A stretch of DNA of 64,000 nt, from assembly GCF_014652915.1 (NCBI RefSeq), contig NZ_BMZS01000005.1, positions 62,001 to 126,000 of the forward strand, given 5' to 3'. A model generated the notes under the pieces. It was given only the letters and a program-made list of their open reading frames with translations, had not been told where the DNA came from and did no database searches. Both the position numbers and the translations under genes were made by a program. Source of the stretch: Thalassobaculum fulvum (GTDB taxonomy: Bacteria; Pseudomonadota; Alphaproteobacteria; Thalassobaculales; Thalassobaculaceae). Shown here in pieces: positions 9,801 through 17,656 of this stretch. How positions within the stretch are numbered: the stretch's first letter is position 1; the number at the start of each line of letters is the position of its first letter.

Positions 9801-11193
9801 TGCGCAGGCGTCGCTGCGGGCGACCGCCGGGCTGACGCCCGGCGCCGATGGCGGGCCGCCGACCCTCGACGAGACTTCGCCGCTGCAGGCGCGGATCGAC
9901 GCCGAGGCGGTGCTCGAGCGCCTGGCGGCGTTCCTGCCGCTCCGCGGCGGCAGGATCGTCGGTCAGGCGGCGGTGCATGTCGCCGTGGCGGGGACGCCGG
10001 CCGACCCGCAGGTGACCGGCGACGCGACGGTCAAGGACGGCGCCCTCGACCAGCCGGGGGTCGGGTTGTACCTGCGCGACATCGAGCTGGACGCGAAGGG
10101 GCGGGGCGAGCGCCTGGTGATCGAGACCCTGACGGCCACAGCGGCCGGCGGCGGCACCCTCGCCGGATCGGGCGGGCTTTCGTTCGACATCACTGAGAAG
10201 GCCCCGGCCGACCTGCGGGTCGAGGCCAGGCAACTGCGGGTGGTCGATACCGACCAGGCCGAGATCACCATCGACGCCGACCTGACCCTGCAGGGGGCGT
10301 TGCCCGAGTACCGGCTGGCCGGCACGGTCACGGTCCTGCCGTCGGAGATCCGGATCCCGGACCAGCTGCCGCCGTCGGTGGTCGACCTGCCGGTGACCGA
10401 GATCCGCGACGGCGTGGTGATCCGGACCCCGCAGGCGGAAGTTCCAGAAGAGAAAACCGGGCGGGCGCCGGTCCGGCTCGACGTGCGGGTCGCGATCCCC
10501 GGCCAGGTGTTCATCCGGGGGCGCGGCCTGGACAGCGAGTGGGGCGGCGAGCTGGCGGTGACCGGCAAGGCCGACGCGCCCGCGGTCGACGGGGCGCTCG
10601 AAGTCCGGCGCGGGCAGTTCGGGCTGGCCGGGCGGACCTTCGAGTTCCGGCGCGGCCGGGTGGTGTTCGACGGCGGTCCCCCGAGCGACCCGGCCCTCGA
10701 CATGCTGCTGACCGCCGAGGTCGCGGAGATCCTGGCCAAGGTCCGGGTCGGCGGCCGTGCCCAGGACCCGACGATCGATCTCAGCAGCGAGCCGGCGCTG
10801 CCCGAGGAGGAGGTGCTGTCGCGGGTGCTGTTCGGCTCGCCGCGGGCGCAGCTGAGCCCGCTGCAGGCCCTGAAGCTCGCCCAGTCGGCGGCCGTGCTGT
10901 CGGGCCGGTTCGGCGCCGGCGGCGGCGGAATCACCGACACCGTGCGCGAGACCCTCGGAGTCGACACCCTGGACGTCGACACCGGGGTCGACAGCGAAGG
11001 CTCGCGCGGGGCCTCGCTGTCGGTCGGGAAATACGTGGCGCCCGGGGTGTTCCTGCGGCTGCAGCAGGGGTTGTCGGGCGCCAGCAGCAAGGCGGTCGTG
11101 GAGGTCGAACTGACCGACAACGTCACCGTCGAGACCGACATCGGCGCCGACTCCGAGAGCCGGGTCGGCGTGAACTGGAAGCTGGACTATTGA
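6814..11193 (+). CDS. tamB: TamB, translocation and assembly module inner-membrane component
   Basis: A 1459-residue AsmA/TamB-like protein. Residues ~5-25 form one N-terminal membrane anchor (VLIAVALVVGLPFAVAAAAVG). A long beta-rich periplasmic region of repeated LDG/DLxxLxG-type segments follows, consistent with the elongated beta-taco groove of bridge-like lipid-transfer proteins. The last ~350 residues match the conserved TamB C-terminal domain (DUF490): examples are DVRVAIPGQVFIRGRGLDSEW, LEVRRGQFGLAGRTFEF and LFGSPRAQLSPLQALKLAQ, ending LGVNWKLDY-like (VGVNWKLDY). It starts three bases after tamA, so the two are co-translated. The length is close to that of other alphaproteobacterial TamB proteins. 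Known role: partner of TamA spanning the periplasm. Confidence 0.95.
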   Translation: MRRRVLIAVALVVGLPFAVAAAAVGIANTGWGRAWVASTVAAATADGPVRVRIDRIAGALPVRIDLQGVRLADRSGEFAALDRVRLAWSPLALLGGTVAVDAVEVDGGRVLRVPETGEPATPEPAAAPSLKFPAPPVAIRLSMLRVAGLALDRGLAGQAATLDAELQASLTGVSAIARGWMTASGNGGTGRLDLDLAVVPASGTLRAELRASEPEGGLVAGLLGLPDRPPLSLTLTGDGTLAAWKGRLAGGLGAGAETDLGLSVSAAAAGTRVAVDGTAAVQRLVPDVVGPLLGPSVELGLTALVASDGAMEVQRLAARAAAGSLDGTARIDPAGRVVAAGAAVTTPDLGRFSGLAGVDLAGSATATLTLQEGGRRVLVTVTGDPAAGPLRLTGLRAELAASADAALPDLPAAISWTLAAGVDTPALPDADLVALVGPRLTLEAAGTADTRGEAARVDRLTVTTDAGRLETRAILSDGRRLAADGTVDIADLGRLSGLAGRPLAGSATLGFDGSVLLDPLDLSAVLDLAADGLDPGDPMLAALIGSGPTATAGVTLDAADRLSLHGIALQAAAVRADGDLELDLSAGALHGRIDLTAPDLAAVGRALDLDLSGSGVAAVALGGTLEAPAASASWQVSALRVQGTTVDRLAGTATAVGLPDAPSGRVDLRAALGGETVTAGARYALAGDRLTVDGLAVDGAGLQARGDLAVALGGPAIDGALTVAAADLGRLAAAGVPLAGGALDARVTLDGRNGQSARLAGTVTGLALEGGTVEVARVDLSGAGRDLLKRPVGSLTLTARGVRRNGAALLETAELAVDSDGAAARAALTAKGGAGKPFDLSATASAALSAAPMQASVESFEAGYRDVRVSLERPTRIVLGRQPRFDDLALAVDGGRITGSGRFDPSDLDLAVAARGLPAGLARLADPTLKLSGGIDADLTVRGPVGNPAVRLTIDAPGVRSDDPDLADLPPLQASAEVTVESRTLRAALDATVGDGAQASLRATAGLTPGADGGPPTLDETSPLQARIDAEAVLERLAAFLPLRGGRIVGQAAVHVAVAGTPADPQVTGDATVKDGALDQPGVGLYLRDIELDAKGRGERLVIETLTATAAGGGTLAGSGGLSFDITEKAPADLRVEARQLRVVDTDQAEITIDADLTLQGALPEYRLAGTVTVLPSEIRIPDQLPPSVVDLPVTEIRDGVVIRTPQAEVPEEKTGRAPVRLDVRVAIPGQVFIRGRGLDSEWGGELAVTGKADAPAVDGALEVRRGQFGLAGRTFEFRRGRVVFDGGPPSDPALDMLLTAEVAEILAKVRVGGRAQDPTIDLSSEPALPEEEVLSRVLFGSPRAQLSPLQALKLAQSAAVLSGRFGAGGGGITDTVRETLGVDTLDVDTGVDSEGSRGASLSVGKYVAPGVFLRLQQGLSGASSKAVVEVELTDNVTVETDIGADSESRVGVNWKLDY

Positions 11194-11261
11194 TTGTCGG
11201 CCCCGGTTGCAGCGATTTTCACCGGCCCGCAGCTACACGCCCGCATCGACAGGAAGCCCGC

Positions 11262-11708
11262 ATGACCGCCGCCAAGACCGTTGCCGACTTCGATCCCGCC
11301 GATCCGGCGAACTTCGCCTTCTGGACCGAGGAACGGCTGCGCTATGCCGATCTCGACCCGTTGTCGCACGTCAACAACAACGCCATCGGCGAGTTCCTGG
11401 AGAACGGCCGTGTCGGCCTGTTCCGCGCCTCGGGCGGCGACGGCGGCGCCGATGGCAACGTCTGGTGGGTGGTCCGCCGGCTGGAGATCGACTTCGCGCG
11501 CGAGATCCTGTTCCCGGGGATCGTGCGAACCGGCACCCGGGTGGCCAAGCTCGGCACCACCTCGTGCACGATCCGCCAGGGCGTCTTCGTCGACGGCGAG
11601 TGCCGGGTGACCTCGACGACCATCGGCGTGTGCTTCGACCCGGTCGGCCGCAAGTCGGTCCCGATCCCGCTCGAGATCCGCGGGCTGCTGGCCTCCCACC
11701 AGCCCTGA
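11262..11708 (+). CDS. Hotdog-fold acyl-CoA thioesterase (4-HBT family)
   Basis: A 148-residue single-hotdog protein of the 4-hydroxybenzoyl-CoA thioesterase/YbgC group. The family's active-site region is seen as RYADLDPLSHVNNNAIGEFLENGR (residues ~27-50), with the aspartate of DLDPLSHVNN in the catalytic position, followed by the beta strands WWVVRRLEIDFAREILFPG and SCTIRQGVFVDGECRVTSTT. It would hydrolyse a cytosolic acyl-CoA; chain preference cannot be predicted. The start has an AGGAAG leader. It lies 68 bases downstream of tamB, perhaps in the same transcript, and converges on the small minus-strand gene at 11718 with a nine-base gap. Confidence 0.88.
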   Translation: MTAAKTVADFDPADPANFAFWTEERLRYADLDPLSHVNNNAIGEFLENGRVGLFRASGGDGGADGNVWWVVRRLEIDFAREILFPGIVRTGTRVAKLGTTSCTIRQGVFVDGECRVTSTTIGVCFDPVGRKSVPIPLEIRGLLASHQP

Positions 11709-11717
11709 CCCCTTGTG

Positions 11718-11975
11718 CTATCGAGCCATCGGCACGATCGCGACCTCCGCACCGGGGTGCGAGGCCAGGTAGCGCCGGACGGCGATCTCGTCGTCGGTGA
11801 TCAGCAGCCGGTCGCCGCCGGCCCTCTCGCGCGCCTCGACGCGGTACAGGAAGCGCGGGCGCAGCCCCGGCAGGTCGACGGTCTCGGCGGCGGCCGCGCC
11901 GACATGGGCGCGGCGGAACAGTTCCAGTTCGCCTTCGTAGCCCCGGCCCTCGTAGACGTAGAGATGCCTCGCCAA
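11718..11975 (-). CDS. Small protein of unknown function
   Basis: An 85-residue protein; family not recognised. The chosen start is a TTG with GAGGAGG five bases upstream (leader GAGGAGGTCGGA), giving MARHLYVYEGRGYEGELELF at the N-terminus; an ATG 15 codons earlier is open but has no ribosome-binding site. The sequence is mixed alpha/beta with several acidic and basic residues and no membrane segment or signal peptide. It is divergent from the XRE-type regulator gene at 12128; two near-identical palindromes lie between them, one of which overlaps the likely promoter of this gene (TATGAT hexamer just upstream), so it may be a target of that regulator. Coding status is supported by the ribosome-binding site and codon pattern only. 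Confidence 0.6.
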   Translation of the reverse strand: MARHLYVYEGRGYEGELELFRRAHVGAAAAETVDLPGLRPRFLYRVEARERAGGDRLLITDDEIAVRRYLASHPGAEVAIVPMAR

Positions 11976-12022
11976 TCCGACCTCCTCGCACGGCCGCGTT
12001 CTGCAGCACATGGTCATCATAT

Positions 12023-12069
12023 GCGCACGAGGTGCGCCTGCGGCAAGTCCGTAGACGCACGAAGTGCGC
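12023..12069. promoter_or_regulatory. Two matching palindromes, candidate operators of the adjacent XRE regulator
   Basis: GCGCAC-GAG-GTGCGC at 12023-12037 and ACGCAC-GAA-GTGCGC at 12055-12069, centres 32 bp apart (about three helical turns), in the divergent region between genes 11718 and 12128. The first sits between TTGCCG- and TATGAT-like hexamers on the minus strand; the second ends seven bases before a TTGGCG(18)TATACC promoter candidate for the XRE gene. Binding by that regulator is inferred. Confidence 0.6.
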
Positions 12070-12127
12070 TTTTCGCTTGGCGCGGGGCGGAGCGTCGCCC
12101 TATACCGCTGGGGACCGGGAGGGTCGG

Positions 12128-12388
12128 ATGGTGAAGAAGAGCGCCGACGCCGAGAACGAGATGAAGCCCGGCGACTTCAAGCGCTGGCGCAAGTCGCTCA
12201 AGCTCTCGCAGAAGGAAGCGGCCGAGGCCCTCGGCCTGAAGCGCCGCGTCGTCCAGTACTACGAGAAGGGCGAGCGCGACGGCGAGACCGTCAAGATCCC
12301 GAAGTACATCAGGCTGGCCTGCAGCGCCCTGGCGTCCGGCGTCGAGGACTACACCGGCCCGGCGAAGGACAAGCCGGCCGCGCCCTGA
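12128..12388 (+). CDS. Small XRE-type helix-turn-helix regulator
   Basis: An 86-residue DNA-binding protein that is essentially one Cro/C1-type HTH domain: FKRWRKSLKLSQKEAAEALG forms helices 1-2 and KRRVVQYYEKGERDG the recognition helix and following turn. The start at 12128 is preceded by GGGAGGGTCGG. A short basic N-terminus and a flexible Ala/Lys/Pro-rich tail flank the domain. No toxin-like partner is adjacent on the same strand; the divergent neighbour is the small unknown gene at 11718. The twin palindromes upstream of its promoter suggest autoregulation plus control of that neighbour. Its target and signal are unknown. Confidence 0.85.
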   Translation: MVKKSADAENEMKPGDFKRWRKSLKLSQKEAAEALGLKRRVVQYYEKGERDGETVKIPKYIRLACSALASGVEDYTGPAKDKPAAP

Positions 12389-12405
12389 GGCAAGGCCCGT
12401 CGCGC

Positions 12406-12524
12406 CGTGGATCTCGGATGCGTTCCGCCGGCGGCGGCCCGCTCCGGGATGAGGGGTAACGCCGGCTGTCTGTCCTTTTCACCCTCATCCCGGACGACGC
12501 GCAGCGGCGATCCGGGACCTACGG
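12406..12524. repeat. Intergenic palindromic repeat, copy 2
   Basis: Same family as the element at 703-807: inner arms CCGGGATGAGG and CCTCATCCCGG, right outer arm GATCCGGGACC; the left outer arm is degenerate (GTGGATCTCGGATG). It lies between the ends of the XRE gene and the convergent 2-hydroxyacid dehydrogenase gene, where it could serve as a shared terminator. Confidence 0.65.
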
Positions 12525-12589
12525 TGCCGCAGTGCGTCCGGGCACCGGCTCGGCTGGGCAGCCGGCCGGGATGAGGCACTTGCAGTGCC

Positions 12590-13531
12590 TCAGTTCACCG
12601 GGGTGATCAGCGGCTTGCCGGCGATCCCGAGCAGCAGGTTCTCCATCACCAGCCGGCCCATGGCGAGCCGGGTGTCGTGGGTGGCGCTGGCCTGGTGCGG
12701 CTGCAGCACCACGTTCTCGGTCATGTCCTTCAGCGCCTGCGGCACCCGCGGCTCGTCGGCGAACACGTCGAGGCCGGCGGCCCCCAGCCGGCCGTCCTTC
12801 AGCGCCGCGATCAGCGCGTCCTCGTCGGCCACGCTGCCGCGCGCGACGTTGACGAACACGCCGTTCGGGCCCAGGGCGTCGAGCACCTCGCGGTTCACTA
12901 GGTGCTTGGTGCCGGCGCCGCCCGGCACGATCGCCACCAGGATGTCGACGGCGCGCGCCATGTCGAGCAGCGAGCTGTAGTAGGTGAACGGCACGTCACG
13001 CTTGCTGCGGGTGTGGTAGGCGATGTCCATCTTGAACGCCGCGAACCGGTGGGCGATCTCGATGCCGATCCGCCCCAGGCCCAGGATGCCGACCTTGCGG
13101 CCCCACATCCGGTCGGTGAACTTCATGTCGCCTTCGCGCTCCCAGCGGCCCTCGCGCACGTAGCGGTCGGCCTGCGGGATGCGCCGCAGGGTCGCCAGGG
13201 TCAGGGCGATCGCGAAGTCGGCGACCTCGTCGCTCAGCACGTCGGGGGTGTTCGATACCTTGATCCCTCGGGCGGTGGCGGCGGCCACGTCGACGCCGTC
13301 GTAGCCGACGCCGTGATGGGCGATCACCTTGGCGTTCGGCAGGGCGTCCATGGTGGCGGCGTCGCACACCTTGCTGCCGGCGATGCCGACGCAGGTGTCG
13401 CGGACCGAGGCCAGCAGCGCGGCCGGGTCCTTCGACTCGTACAGCTTGTGGACGGTGAAGTGCTGGTCGAGCTCATCCATGGCCACGGTGTACCAGGGCG
13501 ACAGGACGACGATCACGGGCTTGTCGGTCAC
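12590..13531 (-). CDS. D-isomer-specific 2-hydroxyacid dehydrogenase
   Basis: A 313-residue NAD(P)-dependent oxidoreductase of the D-2-hydroxyacid dehydrogenase family. The Rossmann motif GLGRIGIEIAHRF is near residues 150-160, and the catalytic triad is complete: Arg in NVARGSVADEDAL, Glu in DVFADEPRVP and His in QPHQASATHDT. It starts at a GTG (13531) with GGAGG six bases before it; there is no good ATG nearby upstream. The likely reaction is reversible reduction of a 2-keto acid (glyoxylate, hydroxypyruvate or similar); the substrate cannot be fixed from sequence. The DUF924 gene lies 14 bases upstream on the same strand, so the two probably share a transcript. Confidence 0.92.
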   Translation of the reverse strand: MTDKPVIVVLSPWYTVAMDELDQHFTVHKLYESKDPAALLASVRDTCVGIAGSKVCDAATMDALPNAKVIAHHGVGYDGVDVAAATARGIKVSNTPDVLSDEVADFAIALTLATLRRIPQADRYVREGRWEREGDMKFTDRMWGRKVGILGLGRIGIEIAHRFAAFKMDIAYHTRSKRDVPFTYYSSLLDMARAVDILVAIVPGGAGTKHLVNREVLDALGPNGVFVNVARGSVADEDALIAALKDGRLGAAGLDVFADEPRVPQALKDMTENVVLQPHQASATHDTRLAMGRLVMENLLLGIAGKPLITPVN

Positions 13532-13545
13532 GAAGGGCCTCCGGG

Positions 13546-14088
13546 TCAGAATGACGAGTTGGGTTGCTCGAGGAACGCCAGCTCCTCGACGGTGCTGGTG
13601 CGGCCGAGGGTGGCGTTGCGGTGCGGGAACCGGCCGAAGCGCTCGATGATCACCCGGTGCAGCACGGCGTAGTGGATCAGGTTGTCGTCGCCGAGCGCGC
13701 GGAACAGCGCATCGCACCACCACTGGTCGGCCAGGTCCTCGCTGTGCTCGAACGGCAGGAACAGGAACTGGCAGCGTTCCTTGCCGGCGAACGCGTGGTC
13801 GCCGGCGGCGATCGCCCGGCGGGCGACGGCACGGGCCCGCTCGTCCTGGCCGAAGGCGCGCGGGTCGCCGCGATACAGGTTCCGGGACATCTGGTCGAGC
13901 ACCAGGATCAGGGCCATCCGGCCGTCGGCGCTGTTCTCCCAGTCGGTCAGCCCCCCGGCCGCCGCCTCGGCATGCAGGGCGCCGAAGCGGTCCCGCAGGG
14001 TGGCGTCGAAGGCGTCGTCCTTCTCGAACCACTTCGCCGGCGGGGTCTCCCGGAACCAGAAATCGAGGACGTCGTCCGGGGTTGTCAT
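13546..14088 (-). CDS. DUF924 family protein
   Basis: A 180-residue protein that matches the DUF924 family along its length: the N-terminal VLDFWFRETPPAKWF, the segment ILVLDQMSRNLYRGDPRAF, the segment FLFLPFEHSEDLADQ and the C-terminal IIERFGRFPHRNATLGR are all conserved family blocks. The fold is all-alpha (TPR-like) and it is probably cytoplasmic; no biochemical function is known. It is upstream of the hydroxyacid dehydrogenase gene on the minus strand and divergent from the lipoprotein gene at 14231. The ribosome-binding site is weak. Confidence 0.9.
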   Translation of the reverse strand: MTTPDDVLDFWFRETPPAKWFEKDDAFDATLRDRFGALHAEAAAGGLTDWENSADGRMALILVLDQMSRNLYRGDPRAFGQDERARAVARRAIAAGDHAFAGKERCQFLFLPFEHSEDLADQWWCDALFRALGDDNLIHYAVLHRVIIERFGRFPHRNATLGRTSTVEELAFLEQPNSSF

Positions 14089-14230
14089 GCCTGGTATCCG
14101 TGCGCTGGTTGTGCCGGTCGCGACGATAGCCGATCGTCGGTGCCGGGCAAACGCCGACGCGGCATCAGGCCGCCTTGCCCGTGGCGGCGTCAGGCCTCAT
14201 CTGTTGCTGACGCCGACACGGAGACGATCG

Positions 14231-14830
14231 ATGCGCCGATTTGCCTTCCTCGCCCTGCTGCTGCTGTCGGGCTGCGTGACCGCCCAGGACACCATGACCG
14301 GCGTGCAGGCCGGACCGCGGCACCGTTTCCTGACCTTCGCCGGCTACAACTCGCCGGTGCTGATGGTTTCGGTGAACGCGCCGTTCCATCTGACTCCGCA
14401 GGACGTCGCGGAACGGCTCGCCGGGTACGCCGACGGCTCGGTTCTGGGCTCCGACGTGACCTACACGGCCAACCCGGGGGCGGCCAGGCGCAACAACTAC
14501 CGGATCGTCGCCCGGTTCGACGCCGAGCAGGCGGCGACCGCCACCGACGCCTGCCGGTCGGCGTACCAGTCGGTGGTGGCGGCCCGCTATGCCGATCGCA
14601 CCAACCTGTTCATGGCGTTCTGCGACAAGGGCGAGCCGATCGCCGCAGCCAAGATCTCCGGTCCGAAGCTGTCGGGGCCGAGCGACCCGACGCTGCGCGA
14701 GATGGTGCGCCAGGGCATGAAGGCGATGTTCCCGGACGGCACCGGCAACCAGGCCGGGTCGATGGGCTCGCTCGAGATCACGCCGATCCCGCATTTCCGG
14801 CTGAACCCGCTGGACGGGATCATCAAGTAG
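14231..14830 (+). CDS. Putative lipoprotein of unknown function
   Basis: A 199-residue protein with a lipoprotein signal peptide: MRRFAFLALLLLSGC, so Cys15 would be lipidated. The mature part has no recognised domain; it contains a region of about 110 residues (PFHLTPQDVAERLAGYADGS to NLFMAFCDKG) that looks like a small alpha/beta domain, then a Pro/Gly-rich tail with KISGPKLSGPSDP. The start has GGAG seven bases upstream. The 142-base gap before it, shared with the divergent DUF924 gene, must hold its promoter. Convergent with the gamma-glutamyltransferase-like gene. Confidence 0.75.
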   Translation: MRRFAFLALLLLSGCVTAQDTMTGVQAGPRHRFLTFAGYNSPVLMVSVNAPFHLTPQDVAERLAGYADGSVLGSDVTYTANPGAARRNNYRIVARFDAEQAATATDACRSAYQSVVAARYADRTNLFMAFCDKGEPIAAAKISGPKLSGPSDPTLREMVRQGMKAMFPDGTGNQAGSMGSLEITPIPHFRLNPLDGIIK

Positions 14831-14866
14831 GGCGGATCGCCGGCGCGAACCGGGCCGGTGCCGCGA

Positions 14867-16519
14867 TCACGCCAGGCGCGGCGTCGTTCTTGCCTGAACG
14901 ACGGCGGTGCCGTCATAGCTGGGGTCCGCGGCACCGACGAGACGACCGTCGGCGGGGGCGACGCCGACGGCCTGGACCACGCCGGTGCGTGCCGTCACGC
15001 CCTCTGCCGGAGCCAGCGCGAAGCCGGCCTCCGCGAGGCGGGTCCGGCGCTCGGCCGGCATCCACGCGCTGGTCCGCAGCAGGCCGGCGCCCCAGTTCAC
15101 GCGCGGTGCCGCGACCGCTTGTTGCAGCTCCATGCCGCTGTCGACCACGTTGCAGATGACCTGGGCGGTCGCCCCGGGGATCCGCTCGTTGTCCGCGCCG
15201 CCCGCCGCCAGCACCGGGCGGCCGTCGTGCAGCAGGATGGCCGGCGACATCTCGGTGCGGTCGCGCGCGCCCGGCGTCGGGTCGCTGGCCATGCGGTAGG
15301 AGTGCGCGAACAGCGACCCGGTCGAGGCCGAGGCGACGGCGGCGCCGAAGCTCGGGCCGATCGACGCGGTCAGCGCCACCGCCAGGCCGTCGCCGTCCAT
15401 GGCGGAGAGGTGCGTGGTGTCGCCGCGCTTCTCTCCGACCTCCGGCTCCGGCTCCGGCGCCCCGACATGGGCGGCCAGCGTCTCCCGGGGACCGGACAGC
15501 AGGGCGACGATCCGCGCCGCCGCCGCCTCGTGCAACGCCGGCTCCAGCATGGACTCGTGGCTGCGCCCGCCGGGCCGGGGCTTCAGGGTGCCGATCTCCT
15601 GCGGCTGCTCGGCGAGCGCGCGGTGCAGGGCCAGCGCCATGACCGCGTCGGGGATCGGCCCGCCCCAGCCGGCCGTCCGCTTCCAGGCGTCGAGAATGCC
15701 CAGCATCAGCGCGAGCGTGTAGCCCCAGGCCTGCCGACCCACGGTGACCAGCTCGTAGCCGGCGTAGGGCAGGCGCACCGTCTCGCCGGGCAGCGCCCGG
15801 TACTGCCGGATCTCGCCGGCGGTCAGGAACCCGCCGCCGGCCCGGCTCTCGGCCTCCAGGCTCTCGGCGACCGAACCGAACAGCAGGTCCGGCCCCTGCT
15901 CGGCGAGCGCCTGCAGGAAGTCCGCCTGCACCGGGTTGCGGAACCGATCGCCGGCCCGGTACGGCGAGCCGTCGGGCTTGAGGTAGAGCCGGGCGGCGAC
16001 CGGGTCGCGGGTAAGCTTGGCGACGCTGTCGTTCCAGGTGCGGGCCTGGTTGGCGGCGACCTCGAAGCCGTCGGCGGCCAGTTCCGCCACCGGCCGCACG
16101 ATGTCGCGCCACGCCAGCCGGCCGCGCAGCCGCCACAGGGTGTGCAGCGCCGGGATTATCCCGGGCAGCGGGGCGGCCGCATGGCCCGACAGCGGCGTCG
16201 GTCCCGGCGCCCCGACCCGGCGCGGCGCTTCGGTCGCACCATCGACGGCCAGCGCGCCCCCGCCGGGGCCGACCACCAGCGCATGGCACCTTCCCAGTAG
16301 GCTGACATTGGCCGGGTCCGCCACCGTCAGCGCCAGGGCGGCGCCGACCGCCGCGTCGACCGCGTTGCCGCCGGCCTCCAGAACCCGGGCCCCCAGTCGG
16401 CTCGCCGGAGCCGCACTCGTCGCCACCGCGCCGCTGGCGCGGGGCATCGCGTCCAGATTGGCCAATGCCGCTTCCCTTCCATGGCAGATCCGGGTCGGTC
16501 GAGCCCGGCGGGGAAGCAT
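14867..16519 (-). CDS. Gamma-glutamyltransferase-like N-terminal nucleophile hydrolase
   Basis: A ~550-residue member of the gamma-glutamyltransferase (GGT) family. The N-terminal block GARVLEAGGNAVDAAVGAALAL and the autoprocessing site GDTTHLSAMDGDGLAVALT are present; Thr368 would be the nucleophile freed by self-cleavage. The family's usual glycine-rich GGGGF segment after the first block is replaced by a different sequence (NVSLLGRCHALVVGPGGGAL), so this is a divergent member and may not act on glutathione. No signal peptide is seen, so it may be cytoplasmic. Start choice is uncertain: the ATG at 16519 has a weak GTGAGG, and a TTG near residue 20 or Met25 are alternatives. It begins nine bases after the lodB-like gene and so is third in a likely lodA-lodB-ggt operon. 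Confidence 0.85.
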   Translation of the reverse strand: MLPRRARPTRICHGREAALANLDAMPRASGAVATSAAPASRLGARVLEAGGNAVDAAVGAALALTVADPANVSLLGRCHALVVGPGGGALAVDGATEAPRRVGAPGPTPLSGHAAAPLPGIIPALHTLWRLRGRLAWRDIVRPVAELAADGFEVAANQARTWNDSVAKLTRDPVAARLYLKPDGSPYRAGDRFRNPVQADFLQALAEQGPDLLFGSVAESLEAESRAGGGFLTAGEIRQYRALPGETVRLPYAGYELVTVGRQAWGYTLALMLGILDAWKRTAGWGGPIPDAVMALALHRALAEQPQEIGTLKPRPGGRSHESMLEPALHEAAAARIVALLSGPRETLAAHVGAPEPEPEVGEKRGDTTHLSAMDGDGLAVALTASIGPSFGAAVASASTGSLFAHSYRMASDPTPGARDRTEMSPAILLHDGRPVLAAGGADNERIPGATAQVICNVVDSGMELQQAVAAPRVNWGAGLLRTSAWMPAERRTRLAEAGFALAPAEGVTARTGVVQAVGVAPADGRLVGAADPSYDGTAVVQARTTPRLA

Positions 16520-16528
16520 GGGTGGGCC

Positions 16529-17656
16529 TCACCGTCGTGGCAAGGCAGTGACGCCGTCCGGCTTGCGCCGCCGCCAGAACGGCGCGTCGGGAAACCGCTG
16601 CTCCCGGCCGTAGACCTCCGCGCGCTGGGCCCGGAAGCGGGAGATGCCGGCGGCGACGGCATGCGCATAGGCCGACAGCGGCTCCGGGTCCCCGCCCAGC
16701 CAGGCGGCCGCCACCTTGCCGATGCGCGCCGCCGCCCACAGCGCGGTGGTCATGCCGTGCGACGACAGCGGGTCGAACGCCGCCGCCGCGTCGCCGATCG
16801 CGGCCCAGCCGGCGCCGTCACGGGTGCCGGCGGCCGGCTCCAGCCAGGTGGTGCCGGCGCTGTGCAGGCGGGGCGGCCGGTCGGCGTCGAAGCCGGCATC
16901 GGCCAGCCAGTGCGAGACGTAGGTCGAACCGGCGATCGACGTCTGCCACGCAGGCAGGTCGCGGGACAGCCCGCGCGGCAGCAGGTCGGGATCGCTGAAG
17001 TACGCGAGCGAGAGCCGGCGGTCCGGCAGCAGGGCGGCATACCACCAGCCGTCCTCGACCGCCTCGATCAGGGTCGCCGGCGTCGGCTCGACTTTCGGGT
17101 CGCGATGCGGCAGGAACGCGCAGGCGGCCACCAGGCGGTCGTCGCGCCTGGAAGTCGCGAGGGTTCGCCCGACGACCGAGGCTCGGCCGCTGGCGTCGAC
17201 CAGGAAGCGGACGGTCGTCGAGCGGCCGCCGGCCAGCTCCAGCCGCCAGCGGCCGTCGGCGCAGGAGACCGCGGCCAGTTGCTCCCGGCACCGCCCGGTG
17301 CTGCCGTCGGCCGCCGCCCGCAGGTCGGCTTCGAAGCCGGCCCGGTCGAGCACCCGGCCGGGGCCCTCCAGGTGCACGATGGCGTTGCGCTCGACCAGCC
17401 GGTCGGTGCCCCAGGCCGAGAAGGCGGCGTTGGCGGGCCGGTGCCCAGGGCGCTCCGTCAGGCCGTCCAGGCCGAGTTCGGCGAGGATCGGCCGTGCCGC
17501 CGGCGCCAGGGATTCGCCGACCCGGTCCCCACCGCTCGCGGAGGCGGGCGCGATCCACAGGCTGCGCAGTCCGGCACGATGCAGGGCCACGCAGGCCGCG
17601 GCCCCGGCGATACCGCCGCCGACGACGGCGACGTCCGCCAGGCCGAGGTCGGTCAA
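16529..17656 (-). CDS. LodB-like FAD-dependent monooxygenase (cofactor maturation of the LodA-like oxidase)
   Basis: A 375-residue flavoprotein of the tryptophan-halogenase/LodB/geranylgeranyl-reductase-like group. The FAD-binding GGGIAGAAACVALHRAG motif is at residues ~13-30; the second FAD contact GWAAIGDAAAAFDPLSSHGM is near residue 285. LodB and its relatives are needed to build the cysteine tryptophylquinone (CTQ) of their LodA partner, probably by hydroxylating the tryptophan. The gene overlaps the end of the lodA-like gene (the TTG start shares bases with the TGA stop, TTGA), so translation is coupled, and the ggt-like gene follows nine bases after it. The unusual TTG start has only a weak ribosome-binding site, consistent with coupling. 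The LodB role rests on the neighbour; the flavoprotein fold is firm. Confidence 0.85.
   Translation of the reverse strand: MTDLGLADVAVVGGGIAGAAACVALHRAGLRSLWIAPASASGGDRVGESLAPAARPILAELGLDGLTERPGHRPANAAFSAWGTDRLVERNAIVHLEGPGRVLDRAGFEADLRAAADGSTGRCREQLAAVSCADGRWRLELAGGRSTTVRFLVDASGRASVVGRTLATSRRDDRLVAACAFLPHRDPKVEPTPATLIEAVEDGWWYAALLPDRRLSLAYFSDPDLLPRGLSRDLPAWQTSIAGSTYVSHWLADAGFDADRPPRLHSAGTTWLEPAAGTRDGAGWAAIGDAAAAFDPLSSHGMTTALWAAARIGKVAAAWLGGDPEPLSAYAHAVAAGISRFRAQRAEVYGREQRFPDAPFWRRRKPDGVTALPRR

Noticed and set aside
4882-10233. A 1783-codon open frame on the minus strand opposite tamA and tamB
   Set aside because: High GC content removes stop codons on the opposite strand. The plus-strand genes have clear TamA/TamB domains, signal peptide and beta-barrel signatures; the opposite frame is Arg/Gln/Gly/Asp-rich low-complexity with no start signal.
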